Shown: in pieces, positions 26,897 to 36,772 of the stretch
Numbering within the stretch: position 1 is the first letter of the stretch
How the letters are laid out: each line of letters starts with the position of its first letter
From: Pseudomonadales bacterium
Lineage (GTDB): Bacteria > Pseudomonadota > Gammaproteobacteria > Pseudomonadales > DC-out160
DNA length: 44,142 bases
NCBI GenBank assembly: GCA_019090455.1
Contig: JAHRWA010000092.1
Coordinates: 1 to 44,142 of the forward strand
Reading direction: 5' to 3'
Notes under the pieces: generated by a model
What the model was told of the DNA's origin: nothing
Seen by the model: the letters and a program-made list of their open reading frames with translations, nothing else
The model's database searches: none
Made by a program: the position numbers and the translations under genes

Positions 26897-28759
26897 TCAA
26901 TTGTTAAGCAGGCTCGTAGGTAGGGTTTTTTGGCTTTGGTCGATTAGCTCTTTCAGCTTGATTTTGAGCGGGTTGATAAATGCGTCATAACTTGTTTTTT
27001 TGTGGCTAATCGCATTTAGTTCCGCTTCCCACTGAGCCGTCATGTCAGGGCTGGATGCCGATTTAGGGAGGTAGTCTATGAGAGCGTCGCCTGCAGCGGT
27101 TGCTCTTAATTGTTTTTTTCTTCGGGTTATAAATTTGCGTTTTATCAGTAGCTCTATAATGCTCGCTCGTGTTGCCTCTGTTCCTAAGCCATCAGTATCG
27201 CTCAATACTTTGCGGATTTCTGGGTTCTTAACAAATCGAGAGATACCGGTCATTGCCGACAAGAGGGAGGCGTCAGTGTAGTGTTTCGGTGGTTGAGTTT
27301 GCTTTTCCTTGATTTCACTTTTTATGCAAAGTAACGAATCTGATTTGGTCAATGAAGGGGTATCTATTCGGCTATTTTTTGCCTTGGTGTTAGCCGGTTT
27401 ATTAAAGAGAGCCTTCCAGCCTGCATTGACGATCTCGATATCTTTAGCGACGAAGAGGCCGCCTTCGATGGTTAAGTGGGTTTGCCTTTGGATGTAGCTA
27501 TATGCAGGGTAAAACTGGCAAAGATATTGTGTGGCGACCAAATGATAAATTTTAAGTTCTGTGTCTGATAGTGTGTGCGGTTTCATTTTTCTTGTTGTGG
27601 GTATAATTGCATGATGGGATGTTACTCGTCCGCTATTCCAGGCTTTGCTTTTGAGGCTAAGATCTGCCTGGGTTGCACTTGTTTTCAGTGCATTACAATT
27701 GTGTGCTATTGCGTCGGAAACTTGCTGTTTGTCTTTTAGATGTTCCGTGGGCAAATACCGACAATCTGATCGTGGGTAGGTGATGAGCTTATGTCGCTCA
27801 TATAGTTTTTGGCAGGTATCCAATGTTTGCTTGGCGCTGAGCCCATACTGTTTGGATGCTTCGATTTGAAGGGTGGACAGGCTAAAAGGTAAGGGCGGTG
27901 GTTGTGACTTTTTCTTGCTGGTTTGATTTTGGAATATGGCAGGTTTATTTTCGATTCGGTTAGCTACATTTTTCGCTAGCATCTGAGAAAGAACTCGATT
28001 TTCATCATCCATGTAGGGTTTGCAGGCATCGCTGGGTTGCCATGTAGCTGTGAATACAATGCCATCTGCTGTTTTGATATGTGCTTGAACTTCATAAAAA
28101 GGTTTGGAAGTGAATTCCTTTATTTCTCTGTCGCGATTAACCACCAAACCTAAGACGGGTGTTTGTACTCTGCCAACGGACAGGACGCCGTTATATTTTA
28201 CTTTCCTTCCCTGCAAAGTATAAGACCGGGTCATGTTGATTCCGTATAACCAATCGGCTCTTGAGCGAGCCAGAGCGGACGTGGAAAGCGGTGCGAATTC
28301 TCGATTGCTGCGCATTTTCTGTAGAGAGCGTTTAACTGCGGTTGGATTAAGATCATTGATCAGTAGTCGTTGTATGTCATTATGTTTTTGGCCTTTTACG
28401 CCCAGATGCTGAATAAGTTGATCAACCAATAGCTGTCCTTCTCTATCTGGGTCTCCCGCATGAATAATTTGATCGGCTTGTTTGACGAGTTTTCTCAGGG
28501 CGCTAAGCTGTTTTTTTGTCTTTGGTTTTGCTTGTAGTTGCCATTTCTCAGGAATAATGGGCAGGTGTTCATGGGACCATTTTTTGTAGCGTTTATCGTA
28601 TGCATCAGGTTCGGCTTGTTCGAGTAAGTGCCCCACGCACCAGCTAACGCAATCGCCATTACCAAGGTGTATATAGCCTTCTTTTTTGTGGTGTGGTTTA
28701 GGGAGTGCTTCAGCAATGGCTCGCCCTAGGCTGGGTTTTTCTGCGATGTAGAGTTTCAT
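26897..28759 (-). CDS. topB: DNA topoisomerase III
   Basis: A type IA topoisomerase that relaxes and decatenates DNA through a 5'-phosphotyrosine. The start is set at MKLYIAEKPSLGRAIAEALP; an upstream ATG would add 31 residues not found in the family. In this numbering the catalytic tyrosine is Tyr328 (LITYPRSDCRYLP), the same as in E. coli. The toprim aspartates are in HAGDPDREGQLLVDQL, and GVLSVGRVQTPVLGLVV is also present. At 620 residues it lacks about 30 residues of the basic C-terminal tail of E. coli TopB. It is transcribed divergently from sufE. Confidence 0.96.
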   Translation of the reverse strand: MKLYIAEKPSLGRAIAEALPKPHHKKEGYIHLGNGDCVSWCVGHLLEQAEPDAYDKRYKKWSHEHLPIIPEKWQLQAKPKTKKQLSALRKLVKQADQIIHAGDPDREGQLLVDQLIQHLGVKGQKHNDIQRLLINDLNPTAVKRSLQKMRSNREFAPLSTSALARSRADWLYGINMTRSYTLQGRKVKYNGVLSVGRVQTPVLGLVVNRDREIKEFTSKPFYEVQAHIKTADGIVFTATWQPSDACKPYMDDENRVLSQMLAKNVANRIENKPAIFQNQTSKKKSQPPPLPFSLSTLQIEASKQYGLSAKQTLDTCQKLYERHKLITYPRSDCRYLPTEHLKDKQQVSDAIAHNCNALKTSATQADLSLKSKAWNSGRVTSHHAIIPTTRKMKPHTLSDTELKIYHLVATQYLCQFYPAYSYIQRQTHLTIEGGLFVAKDIEIVNAGWKALFNKPANTKAKNSRIDTPSLTKSDSLLCIKSEIKEKQTQPPKHYTDASLLSAMTGISRFVKNPEIRKVLSDTDGLGTEATRASIIELLIKRKFITRRKKQLRATAAGDALIDYLPKSASSPDMTAQWEAELNAISHKKTSYDAFINPLKIKLKELIDQSQKTLPTSLLNN

Positions 28760-28933
28760 TGGTTGGAATGGTTGTAAGGTCCGGTTGTTAAGATGTGCTG
28801 CTGCTCGTAATAGGTTGTTCAGAAGTCTGTACGAATATACAGTATATGGCAAGTATTTTTGGCAGTAAAATAGAGGTCTGTTTCGTGATATAACGCGCGC
28901 AATGTAAAGTGAACGATATTAATTGAGAGTGCT

Positions 28934-29362
28934 ATGGCTGATGTAAGTCCTTTCGGAAAAACAATAACGACTGAGGATATAGTCGAAACCCTTGGGTTTT
29001 TTGATGATTGGGAAGAACGGTATCGCTATATTATTGACCTGGGCAAGCAGCTGCCGGTAATGGATGTTTCCTTAAGGACAGAGGATAGATTAATTGCAGG
29101 GTGCCAAAGCCAAGTTTGGATCGATTTCCAGATACACGAAAGCAGGTTTTATTTTGAGGTGGATAGTGATGCTCATATTGTCCGAGGGTTACTGGGGATA
29201 GTGATGAGCGCTTATAGCGCCAAATTGCCTCAAGAGATCTTGGATTTTGATATTGAGGCCTATTTCCAGTCGCTAGACTTAGTGAAGCATTTGAGTCCCA
29301 CTAGAGGGAATGGGTTGCGGTCCATGGTTGCTCGAATACGCCATATCGCTGAGACCGCTTAG
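28934..29362 (+). CDS. sufE: Sulfur acceptor protein SufE
   Basis: A 142-residue protein that accepts persulfide sulfur from SufS and delivers it to SufB. The acceptor Cys57 lies in RLIAGCQSQVW, preceded by the helical block DWEERYRYIIDLGKQLP and followed by GLLGIVMSAYSAK. It sits directly before ndk and well away from sufBCDSA. The first in-frame ATG of the family-length frame was used. In E. coli sufE ends the suf operon, so this separation is notable. Confidence 0.95.
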   Translation: MADVSPFGKTITTEDIVETLGFFDDWEERYRYIIDLGKQLPVMDVSLRTEDRLIAGCQSQVWIDFQIHESRFYFEVDSDAHIVRGLLGIVMSAYSAKLPQEILDFDIEAYFQSLDLVKHLSPTRGNGLRSMVARIRHIAETA

Positions 29363-29539
29363 TAGCCCTTCTGCTGCTATTTTCAATACTATACTTAAAG
29401 GCGTACTAGTCGCTGCTATTAGCGCGTATAATTCGCCATTCATTTTTTCTTGTTAATTGGTTGACGCTATACGCTGTGTATTCTGCGAGGTGGCGTTAAT
29501 GGGTTGCAATATCAAAACTAAATTGGAGTGAATCAAATC

Positions 29540-29971
29540 ATGGCTATTGAACGTACTTTTTCTATTGTTAAGCCGGACGCCATTGGTAAAAACCACATCG
29601 GTGATATTTATAGTCGTTTTGAAAAGGCTGGTTTGCGTATCGTTGCCGCTAAAATGCTACACATGGATGAGGAAAAAGCCGGAGGTTTTTACGCTGAACA
29701 TAAAGAGCGCCCTTTTTTCAAAGATCTAGTGGGTTTTATGACATCTGGGCCAGTTATGGTTCAAGTGTTAGAAGGTGAGAATGCGGTGCTTGCTCATCGC
29801 GATATCATGGGAGCAACCAATCCAAAGGAAGCAGAAAAGGGCACCATTCGTGCCGATTTTGCTGAGACGATAGATGAAAATGCGGTCCACGGTTCCGATT
29901 CACTCGAATCTGCTGCTCGTGAGATTAGCTATTTTTTTGGTGAAAACGAGATTTGCCCTCGCACTCGTTAA
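29540..29971 (+). CDS. ndk: Nucleoside diphosphate kinase
   Basis: Balances NTP pools through a phosphohistidine. The ATG gives [20 protein letters not shown] and 143 residues, the same length as E. coli Ndk. A GTG 12 bases upstream was rejected because the GGAG site overlaps it too closely. The active-site His117 is in ENAVHGSDS. Its place before rlmN is conserved in Pseudomonas-like genomes, where it follows the isc operon. Confidence 0.97.
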   Translation: MAIERTFSIVKPDAIGKNHIGDIYSRFEKAGLRIVAAKMLHMDEEKAGGFYAEHKERPFFKDLVGFMTSGPVMVQVLEGENAVLAHRDIMGATNPKEAEKGTIRADFAETIDENAVHGSDSLESAAREISYFFGENEICPRTR

Positions 29972-29979
29972 TATCACTA

Positions 29980-30009
29980 ACACCGCATTGTTTCAAAAAA
30001 ATGCGGTGT
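29980..30009 (+). terminator. Hairpin after ndk
   Basis: ACACCGCATT pairs with AATGCGGTGT, a perfect 10-bp stem with a ten-base A-rich loop, eight bases after the ndk stop. No T-run follows, so it may be a weak terminator or an RNA-stabilising hairpin. Confidence 0.45.
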
Positions 30010-30138
30010 ATCAATAGACTGATATGATATAAGGCCGGTAAAGCTCGCTAATTCACAGTACGAGTTAATGTGAACGGGGTACACTATCTGATGGCTTCAG
30101 CCGTAGCTTTCTGTTCGGAAATTATTGTTGGTACAAGT

Positions 30139-31251
30139 ATGAATGATGGAAAAACCAATCTCCTCGGTTTGAATCGCGCCCAAATGGAAGAATTCTTCCT
30201 GTCTGTGGGAGAGAAGCGTTTTCGCGCGCAGCAGATCATGAAGTGGGTCTATCATGAGAGTATTACTGATTTTGATGAGATGACGAACCTGAGTAAGGCG
30301 CTGCGAGTTAAGTTAAATGATGTCGCTGAAATCAGACTCCCTACGGTAGCTTCAAAGCAGTTTTCGAAAGATGGGACTCGTAAATGGGTTATTCAGGTCG
30401 ATTCCAATAATCAGGTTGAAACCGTTTTTATACCCCAAGGAAAGCGTGGGACTTTATGTGTTTCTTCCCAGGTAGGTTGTGCTTTAGATTGTGATTTTTG
30501 TTCCACGGGGAAGCAAGGGTTTCATCGAGACCTAACAGCAGCAGAAATAATTGGGCAAGTTCTCATTGCCAATTCTTCATTTGGGGTTCCTGAAAATAAA
30601 GGCAGCAGAGCCATTACCAATATTGTAATGATGGGGATGGGCGAGCCGCTGTTAAATTTTAATAACACTGTGAGTGCCATGAGTCTAATGCGCGATGATC
30701 TGGGTTATGGCATATCAAAGCGACGCGTTACCCTGAGTACTTCTGGCGTTGTACCTGCGTTGGATAAGTTGGCGGATCATATCGATGTGGCTTTAGCTGT
30801 TTCTTTGCACGCTCCCAATAATGAACTAAGAGATGAGCTGGTTCCCATCAATAAAAAATACCCGCTGGAGGAGTTGGTTGCGGCTTGCCAGCGACATCTT
30901 GCACGGTATCCAGATAAAAAACGCAGCATCACGATTGAGTATGTGATGCTGGATGGTATTAACGACCAAACATTGCATGCGAAACAGCTGTTGAAATTGC
31001 TCAAAGACGTACCTTCTAAAATTAATTTGATTCCATTTAATCCCTTTCCTGGTTCGCCTTATAAAAGGTCGCGGCCTTCTGCCATTATGAATTTTCAACA
31101 ACTGCTACAGGAGGCTGGGTTTGTCGTTACCATCAGAAGTACTAGAGGGGACGATATCGATGCCGCATGCGGTCAATTAGTGGGACAAGTGCAGGATAGG
31201 ACGCGACGCAGTGAGCAGTGGAAGAAAATTAGAGTTAGTAATACGAACTGA
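30139..31251 (+). CDS. rlmN: Dual-specificity rRNA/tRNA adenine-C2 methyltransferase RlmN
   Basis: A radical-SAM enzyme that methylates A2503 of 23S rRNA and A37 of some tRNAs. The product has [30 protein letters not shown] N-terminal residues, the cluster motif [33 protein letters not shown], and the catalytic cysteine in [12 protein letters not shown]. The start is placed at [12 protein letters not shown], giving 370 residues, because the N terminus of E. coli RlmN aligns there. In-frame starts at 30070 (GTG) and 30091 (ATG) cannot be excluded, since none has a strong ribosome site. It needs a [4Fe-4S] cluster, so it depends on the upstream SUF genes. Confidence 0.94.
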   Translation: MNDGKTNLLGLNRAQMEEFFLSVGEKRFRAQQIMKWVYHESITDFDEMTNLSKALRVKLNDVAEIRLPTVASKQFSKDGTRKWVIQVDSNNQVETVFIPQGKRGTLCVSSQVGCALDCDFCSTGKQGFHRDLTAAEIIGQVLIANSSFGVPENKGSRAITNIVMMGMGEPLLNFNNTVSAMSLMRDDLGYGISKRRVTLSTSGVVPALDKLADHIDVALAVSLHAPNNELRDELVPINKKYPLEELVAACQRHLARYPDKKRSITIEYVMLDGINDQTLHAKQLLKLLKDVPSKINLIPFNPFPGSPYKRSRPSAIMNFQQLLQEAGFVVTIRSTRGDDIDAACGQLVGQVQDRTRRSEQWKKIRVSNTN

Positions 31252-31372
31252 GGTGATAAAATGGAAGAGGTTGCTGTAGATTAGATGTAGAAAATTAATT
31301 TCTGCCGATATAGTGGATTAGGGCAGTACCATTTGTTGAGTTTCAAACGTAACGAGCACGATTAGGCCATCA

Positions 31373-32155
31373 ATGAAGCAACAATATTATAATAAAGCAG
31401 TTTATTTGTTCGGTATTCTGAGTCTATGTTTCTTTATGGGTCTTACTGGATGTGTCACGACCACTACAGGTGATTTCCACAAAAATTCGTCCAAATTGGT
31501 GTCCGTGTCTATCCAGGCTGCAATGGAGTACATGAAGGCTGGAGAAACCAAAAGCGCGCATCGGCATCTCCAAAAGGCGCTGGAAACAGATGCCAAGTCT
31601 TTTGAGGGGCATAACGCCTTGGCTTTGTTGTACCAGTATGAAGGCGATTACGAGTTGGCTGAAAAACACTTCAAATTGGCACTCAAATACAGCAAGCACA
31701 ACGCCAAAATATTGAATAATTACGGTTCCTTTTTATTCGCACGGGGTCGGTATGCTGAGTCATTAGTACAGCTAGAGAAAGCGGCGTTAGATGCGCAGTA
31801 TGAGCGCCGTTATCTGGTTTATGGCAATTTAGGTAGATGCGCTCTTCAGCTGAAGGATCTTAGCAAAGCCGAAGCGGCATTTAAAAAATCATTGAGGCTA
31901 AATCCGAGTGCTTCACGCCCTTTATTAGAATTGGCTCAAATTAGTTTTGAAAAGCAAGATTATAATCTAACCTCTAGTTATCTAACTCAATATAATCGTC
32001 TTTCTAAGGGATCGGCTAGGAGTTTATGGTTGGGTATTAAATTAGAGCGAATACAGGGTGATCAAGACGCGTTGGCAAGTTACGTATTGGCGTTGAAGAA
32101 CTTATTTCCAAGATCGCAAGAGTATAAAAAGTATGAGGAGTCGGTTATAAAATGA
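31373..32155 (+). CDS. pilW: Type IV pilus biogenesis lipoprotein PilW/PilF
   Basis: An outer-membrane lipoprotein pilotin that helps assemble the PilQ secretin. The 260-residue protein has a lipobox LTGC with Cys27, then TPR repeats from about residue 50 (AAMEYMKAGETKSAHRHLQK, LALLYQYEGDYELAEKHF, NNYGSFLFARGRYAES, GRCALQLKDLSKAEAAFKKS). Its position between rlmN and rodZ is the standard one. The stop overlaps the rodZ start by four bases (ATGA). The symbol is pilF in Pseudomonas and pilW in Neisseria. Confidence 0.93.
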   Translation: MKQQYYNKAVYLFGILSLCFFMGLTGCVTTTTGDFHKNSSKLVSVSIQAAMEYMKAGETKSAHRHLQKALETDAKSFEGHNALALLYQYEGDYELAEKHFKLALKYSKHNAKILNNYGSFLFARGRYAESLVQLEKAALDAQYERRYLVYGNLGRCALQLKDLSKAEAAFKKSLRLNPSASRPLLELAQISFEKQDYNLTSSYLTQYNRLSKGSARSLWLGIKLERIQGDQDALASYVLALKNLFPRSQEYKKYEESVIK

Positions 32156-33216
32156 AGCCTGTTACTCCTTTAGATCATCATAATACCGATATTTCGAGAG
32201 CCATGAATCAAGGTAGCGTGCTTATTGGTAATTTGAAGTCGGGACATAGTGGCGCCACAGTGACCCAATTACCTGTATCTCCTGGTCAAAAACTGCAACA
32301 AGCTCGTGAAAAAATAGGGCTCCAACGTACTGATATCGCATCCATACTACATCTTCCCGAACGTTATGTAAGAGCCTTGGAGCTGGATGATTTTGATGTG
32401 TTACCTGGGGTAACCTTTGCTCGTGGCTATATTCGTTTATACGCTCGAGAGGTTCGGCTTTCAGCAGGTGATTTGGTAGCGGCTTTTGATGAAATGATTC
32501 TAAATATGGCCGAGCCGGAGGTGGTCGATTCCCTCAGTCTATTAAAAAAGAAGCCCCAATGGCGTGATTCGCCTATATCATGGATTAGCTATTTAATTGT
32601 GGGGGTAGTGATGGCGCTCGCGATCTCATGGTGGTGGGATGCAGATTCTGTTGGTGGTCGCGCCTTAGAAGGCTCGGATGAAAAGTTGGTGACAGAAGCC
32701 CTCAGTAATGAACGATTGGCTTTCACTATCAGTAAGAAAAACTCGGAATCTGTTCATAAAGAGAAAACCGGTATTACGCCAAATTTCTCAGTGATAGAGA
32801 AGCTAATTGGTACAACGACCACGGCACCTAAAGCCTCTGAGTCAGAAGGTGTTCTACTGGCGACAATTGTCACCGATCAAAGCCAGGTTCCGACCCGTGA
32901 AGAAAGTCAAAAGGTCGTATCTGACATGTCGGCAGAGAGCATTCAAGCGCCTGAGCCTTTAGTAGAAGATTCGATATTTATGAGTTTTACCGGCGAGTGC
33001 TGGGTGCGCGTTGCGGATGAGAATGACAAGACGATACATGTATCGTTACGCAGAGAAGGTGATGTTCTTAGGATCAAAGGCGTCGCCCCTTTTCATGTAA
33101 AGCTTGGAGATGCGAAGGTCGTTGCATTAAAATTCAATGACCGAACAATTTCAGTGCCAGATCCCGTTGGCCAAAGCAATGTGGTAAAATTTGTCATAAG
33201 TTCCGAGTCAGCGTAA
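32152..33216 (+). CDS. rodZ: Cytoskeletal membrane protein RodZ
   Basis: A bitopic protein that links MreB to the cell-wall machinery and keeps rod shape. The 354-residue protein has an N-terminal Xre-like helix-turn-helix at about 44-115 (LQQAREKIGLQRTDIASILH, then FARGYIRLYAREV), one membrane helix at about 143-162, a Ser/Thr/Glu-rich periplasmic linker, and a C-terminal DUF4115 beta domain with GECWVRVADENDKTIHV and FHVKLGDAKVVALKFNDR. Translation is coupled to pilW. Confidence 0.94.
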   Translation: MKPVTPLDHHNTDISRAMNQGSVLIGNLKSGHSGATVTQLPVSPGQKLQQAREKIGLQRTDIASILHLPERYVRALELDDFDVLPGVTFARGYIRLYAREVRLSAGDLVAAFDEMILNMAEPEVVDSLSLLKKKPQWRDSPISWISYLIVGVVMALAISWWWDADSVGGRALEGSDEKLVTEALSNERLAFTISKKNSESVHKEKTGITPNFSVIEKLIGTTTTAPKASESEGVLLATIVTDQSQVPTREESQKVVSDMSAESIQAPEPLVEDSIFMSFTGECWVRVADENDKTIHVSLRREGDVLRIKGVAPFHVKLGDAKVVALKFNDRTISVPDPVGQSNVVKFVISSESA

Positions 33217-33277
33217 ACAAACCTGTAGCGACTTGGCAATTTCTAGCTTTAAGCTAATTTCCGTTAAATACTGAAAA

Positions 33278-33306
33278 GCCCACTATCTCATCGGATAGTG
33301 ATGGCA
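33278..33306 (+). other. Hairpin between rodZ and ispG
   Basis: CACTATC (33281-33287) and GATAGTG (33294-33300) form a perfect 7-bp stem with a six-base loop, flanked by GCC and GGC that extend it past a bulge. It sits in the 158-base gap before ispG with no T-run. A separate short palindrome, TAGCTT-T-AAGCTA, lies at 33244-33256. They may be mRNA stability or leader elements. Confidence 0.4.
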
Positions 33307-33374
33307 AGCACGGTTAAGAGCACAGCCCTGATTCACCAACACCTTGAAAGACTGAAGAAAGTCATTGAATTAAC

Positions 33375-34493
33375 ATGCAGCAGTCACCTATAAAACGCCG
33401 TAAAACCCGCCAAATTATGGTGGGTAATGTACCTGTCGGTGGGGATGCACCCATAACTGTACAGACTATGACTAATACTGAAACCTGTGATGTGGCGGCA
33501 ACGGTAGCGCAAATTAGGCGAGCTGAAGAGGCGGGTGTGGATATTGTTCGTGTATCCGTGCCTACCATGGAATCGGCGGATGCGTTTGCCGAGATTCGCA
33601 ACCAGGTTCGCGTACCTCTTGTCGCCGACATTCATTTCGATTACAAAATCGCGCTTAAGGTTGCTGAAAAAGGTGTCGACTGTCTTCGTATTAATCCGGG
33701 TAACATTGGTAAAGAAGAGCGCATCCGGGCAGTAGTCGATTCCGCTAGAGATAAAGGTATCCCTATTCGGATTGGAGTTAATGCAGGCTCATTGGAGAAA
33801 GAGTTACAGCGAAAATATGGCGAACCTACAGCGGATGCATTAGTAGAATCGGCGATGCGTCATATTGATATTTTAGACCGGCTGGATTTTCAGAATTTCA
33901 AATTAAGCTTGAAGGCATCGAGCGTTTTCATGACAGTGGATGCTTATAGAAAAATAGCAGCTCAAATTGAACAGCCTCTCCACTTGGGTGTGACTGAAGC
34001 GGGATTGTTGCGTTCTGGAACTGTTAAGTCTTCTGTTGCGTTGGGTGCATTACTGATGGAGGGCATCGGCGACACCATTCGAATTTCCTTGGCCGCTGAC
34101 CCTGTGGAAGAGGTTAAAGTGGGGTTTGATATTTTAAAAAGCCTGGGCTTGCGTAAGAAGGGGATTAACTTTATTGCTTGCCCCAGTTGTTCTCGGCAGA
34201 ATTTTAATGTTATTCAAGTGATGAACGAATTAGAAGCTCGTGTTGAGCACATCAATACCGCTATTGATGTGGCGGTGATCGGCTGTATCGTAAATGGCCC
34301 GGGTGAAGCGAAAGAAGTCGATATCGGTTTAACAGGAGGCACTCCGCGTAACCTGATTTATCGTGAAGGAAAGAAAAGCCATAAAGTCAGCAATGAAAAT
34401 ATGGTTGATGAATTAGAGAAGCTCATTCTAGAGAAAGTGGCCGAGGTCGAGTCTGGGGCATTGTCAGCAGATCAACCGATTACGGTAGGCTAG
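33375..34493 (+). CDS. ispG: 4-hydroxy-3-methylbut-2-en-1-yl diphosphate synthase IspG
   Basis: A [4Fe-4S] enzyme of the MEP isoprenoid pathway. The 372-residue bacterial-type protein has a TIM barrel with [28 protein letters not shown] and RINPGNIG, then the cluster domain with Cys269 and Cys272 (ACPSCSR), Cys304 and Glu311 ([12 protein letters not shown]). All ligands are present. It is a client of the SUF machinery upstream. It provides isoprenoid precursors that CyoE uses as farnesyl diphosphate. Confidence 0.98.
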   Translation: MQQSPIKRRKTRQIMVGNVPVGGDAPITVQTMTNTETCDVAATVAQIRRAEEAGVDIVRVSVPTMESADAFAEIRNQVRVPLVADIHFDYKIALKVAEKGVDCLRINPGNIGKEERIRAVVDSARDKGIPIRIGVNAGSLEKELQRKYGEPTADALVESAMRHIDILDRLDFQNFKLSLKASSVFMTVDAYRKIAAQIEQPLHLGVTEAGLLRSGTVKSSVALGALLMEGIGDTIRISLAADPVEEVKVGFDILKSLGLRKKGINFIACPSCSRQNFNVIQVMNELEARVEHINTAIDVAVIGCIVNGPGEAKEVDIGLTGGTPRNLIYREGKKSHKVSNENMVDELEKLILEKVAEVESGALSADQPITVG

Positions 34494-34644
34494 TCGTGTA
34501 GCCGCCCAGTGGTTAAATGGGTTGTGGTTAGGCTTTTGTTGCAATCAAATGTTATCCTCTTTTCATTTTTATAATGTAGATCTGCTGCGGGCGAATAGCC
34601 CCGCATACCACAATAGCGAATTATCGTTTGAGTAAGGTTATAGT

Positions 34645-35931
34645 TTGAGTAAGAAAATTAAAGCAATTCGTGGCATGAATGACCTGCTACCCGATCAGGC
34701 TAGCATCTGGCAATCCGTTGAGTCCCAAATACGTCTATTACTTTCTAGTCATGGATATGGCGAAATAAGAATGCCCATTGTGGAGTCCACTGCGCTTTTT
34801 AAACGGTCTATCGGTGAGGTTACCGATATTGTTGAAAAAGAGATGTACACATTTGAAGATAGAAATGGCGATAGCCTAACGCTACGTCCAGAGGGAACCG
34901 CTTGCTGTGTTAGAGCGTGTGAAGAACACGGCCTTTTATACAATCAAACTCAACGATTGTGGTATGCAGGTCCGATGTTTAGGCATGAGCGGCCCCAAAA
35001 AGGACGTTATCGGCAGTTCCATCAAGTGGGCGTTGAAACCTTTGGTATGCCAGGGCCAGACATCGATGCTGAATTGATTATGATGACGGCGCAATTGTGG
35101 CAACAGTTAGGTATTCAGGATGCGGTTACATTACAGATCAATACTCTAGGTACTGTGGATGCTAGAGCGGATTATAAAGCTCGCTTAGTTGAATACCTCA
35201 CGGCAAGAAAAGATGATTTAGACGAAGACAGCAGAAGCCGTCTTGAATCTAATCCCTTGCGAATATTGGACAGCAAAAACCCTCAAACTCAAAAATTACT
35301 GGATGGCGCGCCGTCACTGATGGATTGCTTGGATCTGGAATCGAAGCAACATTTTGATGAATTAATGGAAATGCTGGACAAAGCAGGCATCACCTATGAG
35401 AAAAATCCGCGACTTGTTCGTGGCTTAGACTATTATGGTAAAACTGTTTTTGAATGGGTTACCGATAAACTCGGTGCACAAGGGACGGTGTGTGCAGGCG
35501 GGCGATACGATGGATTGGTTGAACAGCTCGGTGGCAAAGCGATTCCGGCTGTGGGGTATGCCATGGGTATGGAGCGTTTGGTTTTGTTGATGGAAACTCT
35601 GGAACAAACCGAGGGTCATAAAGCCAGTGTCGATATTTATATTGCGTCTGTGGGAGATAAGGTCTATCAAACCGCACTAATATTAGCGAAAACGCTGCGC
35701 GAGTCATTGCCTGGCCGGCGAATACAGAGCCATTGTGGCGGTGGTAGCTTTAAGAGCCAGTTGAAGAAAGCGGATAAAAGTGAAGCGCAATATGCCGTTA
35801 TTTTGGGCGAGGAAGAAGTGGATAATGGCACGGTTACCGTAAAGCCTTTACGAGGCCAAGGTGAGCAGTTGGTGGTTGAGCAAGCGGCTCTTGCATCAAC
35901 AATGACACAGTTGCTGGGCGAGAAAGCATAA
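34645..35931 (+). CDS. hisS: Histidyl-tRNA synthetase
   Basis: A class II synthetase that charges tRNA-His. The 428-residue protein starts at TTG with an AAGG site seven bases upstream; this start reproduces the conserved N terminus [14 protein letters not shown]. Motif 2 with RPEGTA is at 81-86, followed by [21 protein letters not shown]. The histidine loops [16 protein letters not shown] and [14 protein letters not shown] are present, and motif 3 [11 protein letters not shown] and the anticodon domain follow. TTG starts are uncommon and may lower expression. Confidence 0.97.
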   Translation: MSKKIKAIRGMNDLLPDQASIWQSVESQIRLLLSSHGYGEIRMPIVESTALFKRSIGEVTDIVEKEMYTFEDRNGDSLTLRPEGTACCVRACEEHGLLYNQTQRLWYAGPMFRHERPQKGRYRQFHQVGVETFGMPGPDIDAELIMMTAQLWQQLGIQDAVTLQINTLGTVDARADYKARLVEYLTARKDDLDEDSRSRLESNPLRILDSKNPQTQKLLDGAPSLMDCLDLESKQHFDELMEMLDKAGITYEKNPRLVRGLDYYGKTVFEWVTDKLGAQGTVCAGGRYDGLVEQLGGKAIPAVGYAMGMERLVLLMETLEQTEGHKASVDIYIASVGDKVYQTALILAKTLRESLPGRRIQSHCGGGSFKSQLKKADKSEAQYAVILGEEEVDNGTVTVKPLRGQGEQLVVEQAALASTMTQLLGEKA

Positions 35932-36049
35932 ACTTTTAGCCTGCTGTTTAGTCGTCAATTTAAGTGTTGCAGTAAGATTAAGTGAGAGAATTAAGAGGTT
36001 GCCAATACCTATGGCAATGCGGATTTAAAGCATATCACGGAGACTCGGT

Positions 36050-36715
36050 GTGGACGTATATCAAACGGAAGAAGAACAAATAGAAGCTATCAAAAAATGG
36101 TGGCGTGATAATGGGACCTCAATGGTAGTGGGTGTTGTTATCGCGTTATCCGCTGTTTTCGGCTGGAAGTCTTGGCAAAAGCACGGGATAGAAGGTGCTG
36201 AAAGGGCTTCTGTCGCGTATGAGTCGGTGGTGGAAGCGGTGCAAAATGCTGAAAACTCGGGTGATACCAGTAGCATTGAAAATACCACGGTGACTCATTT
36301 AGGCGAAAAAATGTTAGAGGAGCATCAAGATACGACCTATTCACAGCTTGCTGCACTTCTACTGGCTAAACATGCGGTGGAGAAAGAGGATTTGAGCGGC
36401 GCTGCTACCCATTTGCAATGGGCGATTGATAACACGGATGATGAGTCTATTCGGATGGTCGCCAAACTTAGGCTAGCGAAAGTACTGCTAGCTCAAGATA
36501 ATGGAGATGAAGCGCTCACGCTTTTGGATAGTGAAAAAGTTCCTGCATTTGAAGCCGCAGTGGAAGAGCTTAAAGGCGATATTTACTTAAGCAAAGACGA
36601 CAGTGTTCAAGCGAGGAAGGCTTATAGCGCGGCGTCCGTTGCTGCTAAAAGGATGAATAAACCTAGGCCGATATTGGAATTGAAACTTGATGATTTAGCG
36701 GTGTCGGAGTCGTAA
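36050..36715 (+). CDS. yfgM: YfgM-like TPR ancillary SecYEG/BAM-associated protein
   Basis: A 221-residue inner-membrane protein with one N-terminal helix (SMVVGVVIALSAVFGWKSW) and a periplasmic TPR-like domain. The start MDVYQTEEEQIEAIKKWWRDNG is the family signature. E. coli YfgM binds SecYEG and periplasmic chaperones. The GTG start has GGAG upstream. It lies between hisS and bamB, its conserved location. Confidence 0.92.
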   Translation: MDVYQTEEEQIEAIKKWWRDNGTSMVVGVVIALSAVFGWKSWQKHGIEGAERASVAYESVVEAVQNAENSGDTSSIENTTVTHLGEKMLEEHQDTTYSQLAALLLAKHAVEKEDLSGAATHLQWAIDNTDDESIRMVAKLRLAKVLLAQDNGDEALTLLDSEKVPAFEAAVEELKGDIYLSKDDSVQARKAYSAASVAAKRMNKPRPILELKLDDLAVSES

Positions 36716-36772
36716 GCTGCTACTTTAATACTCCCCTTATTGTTTGGGGTCACCCTAGAAAAGGAATCGTTT

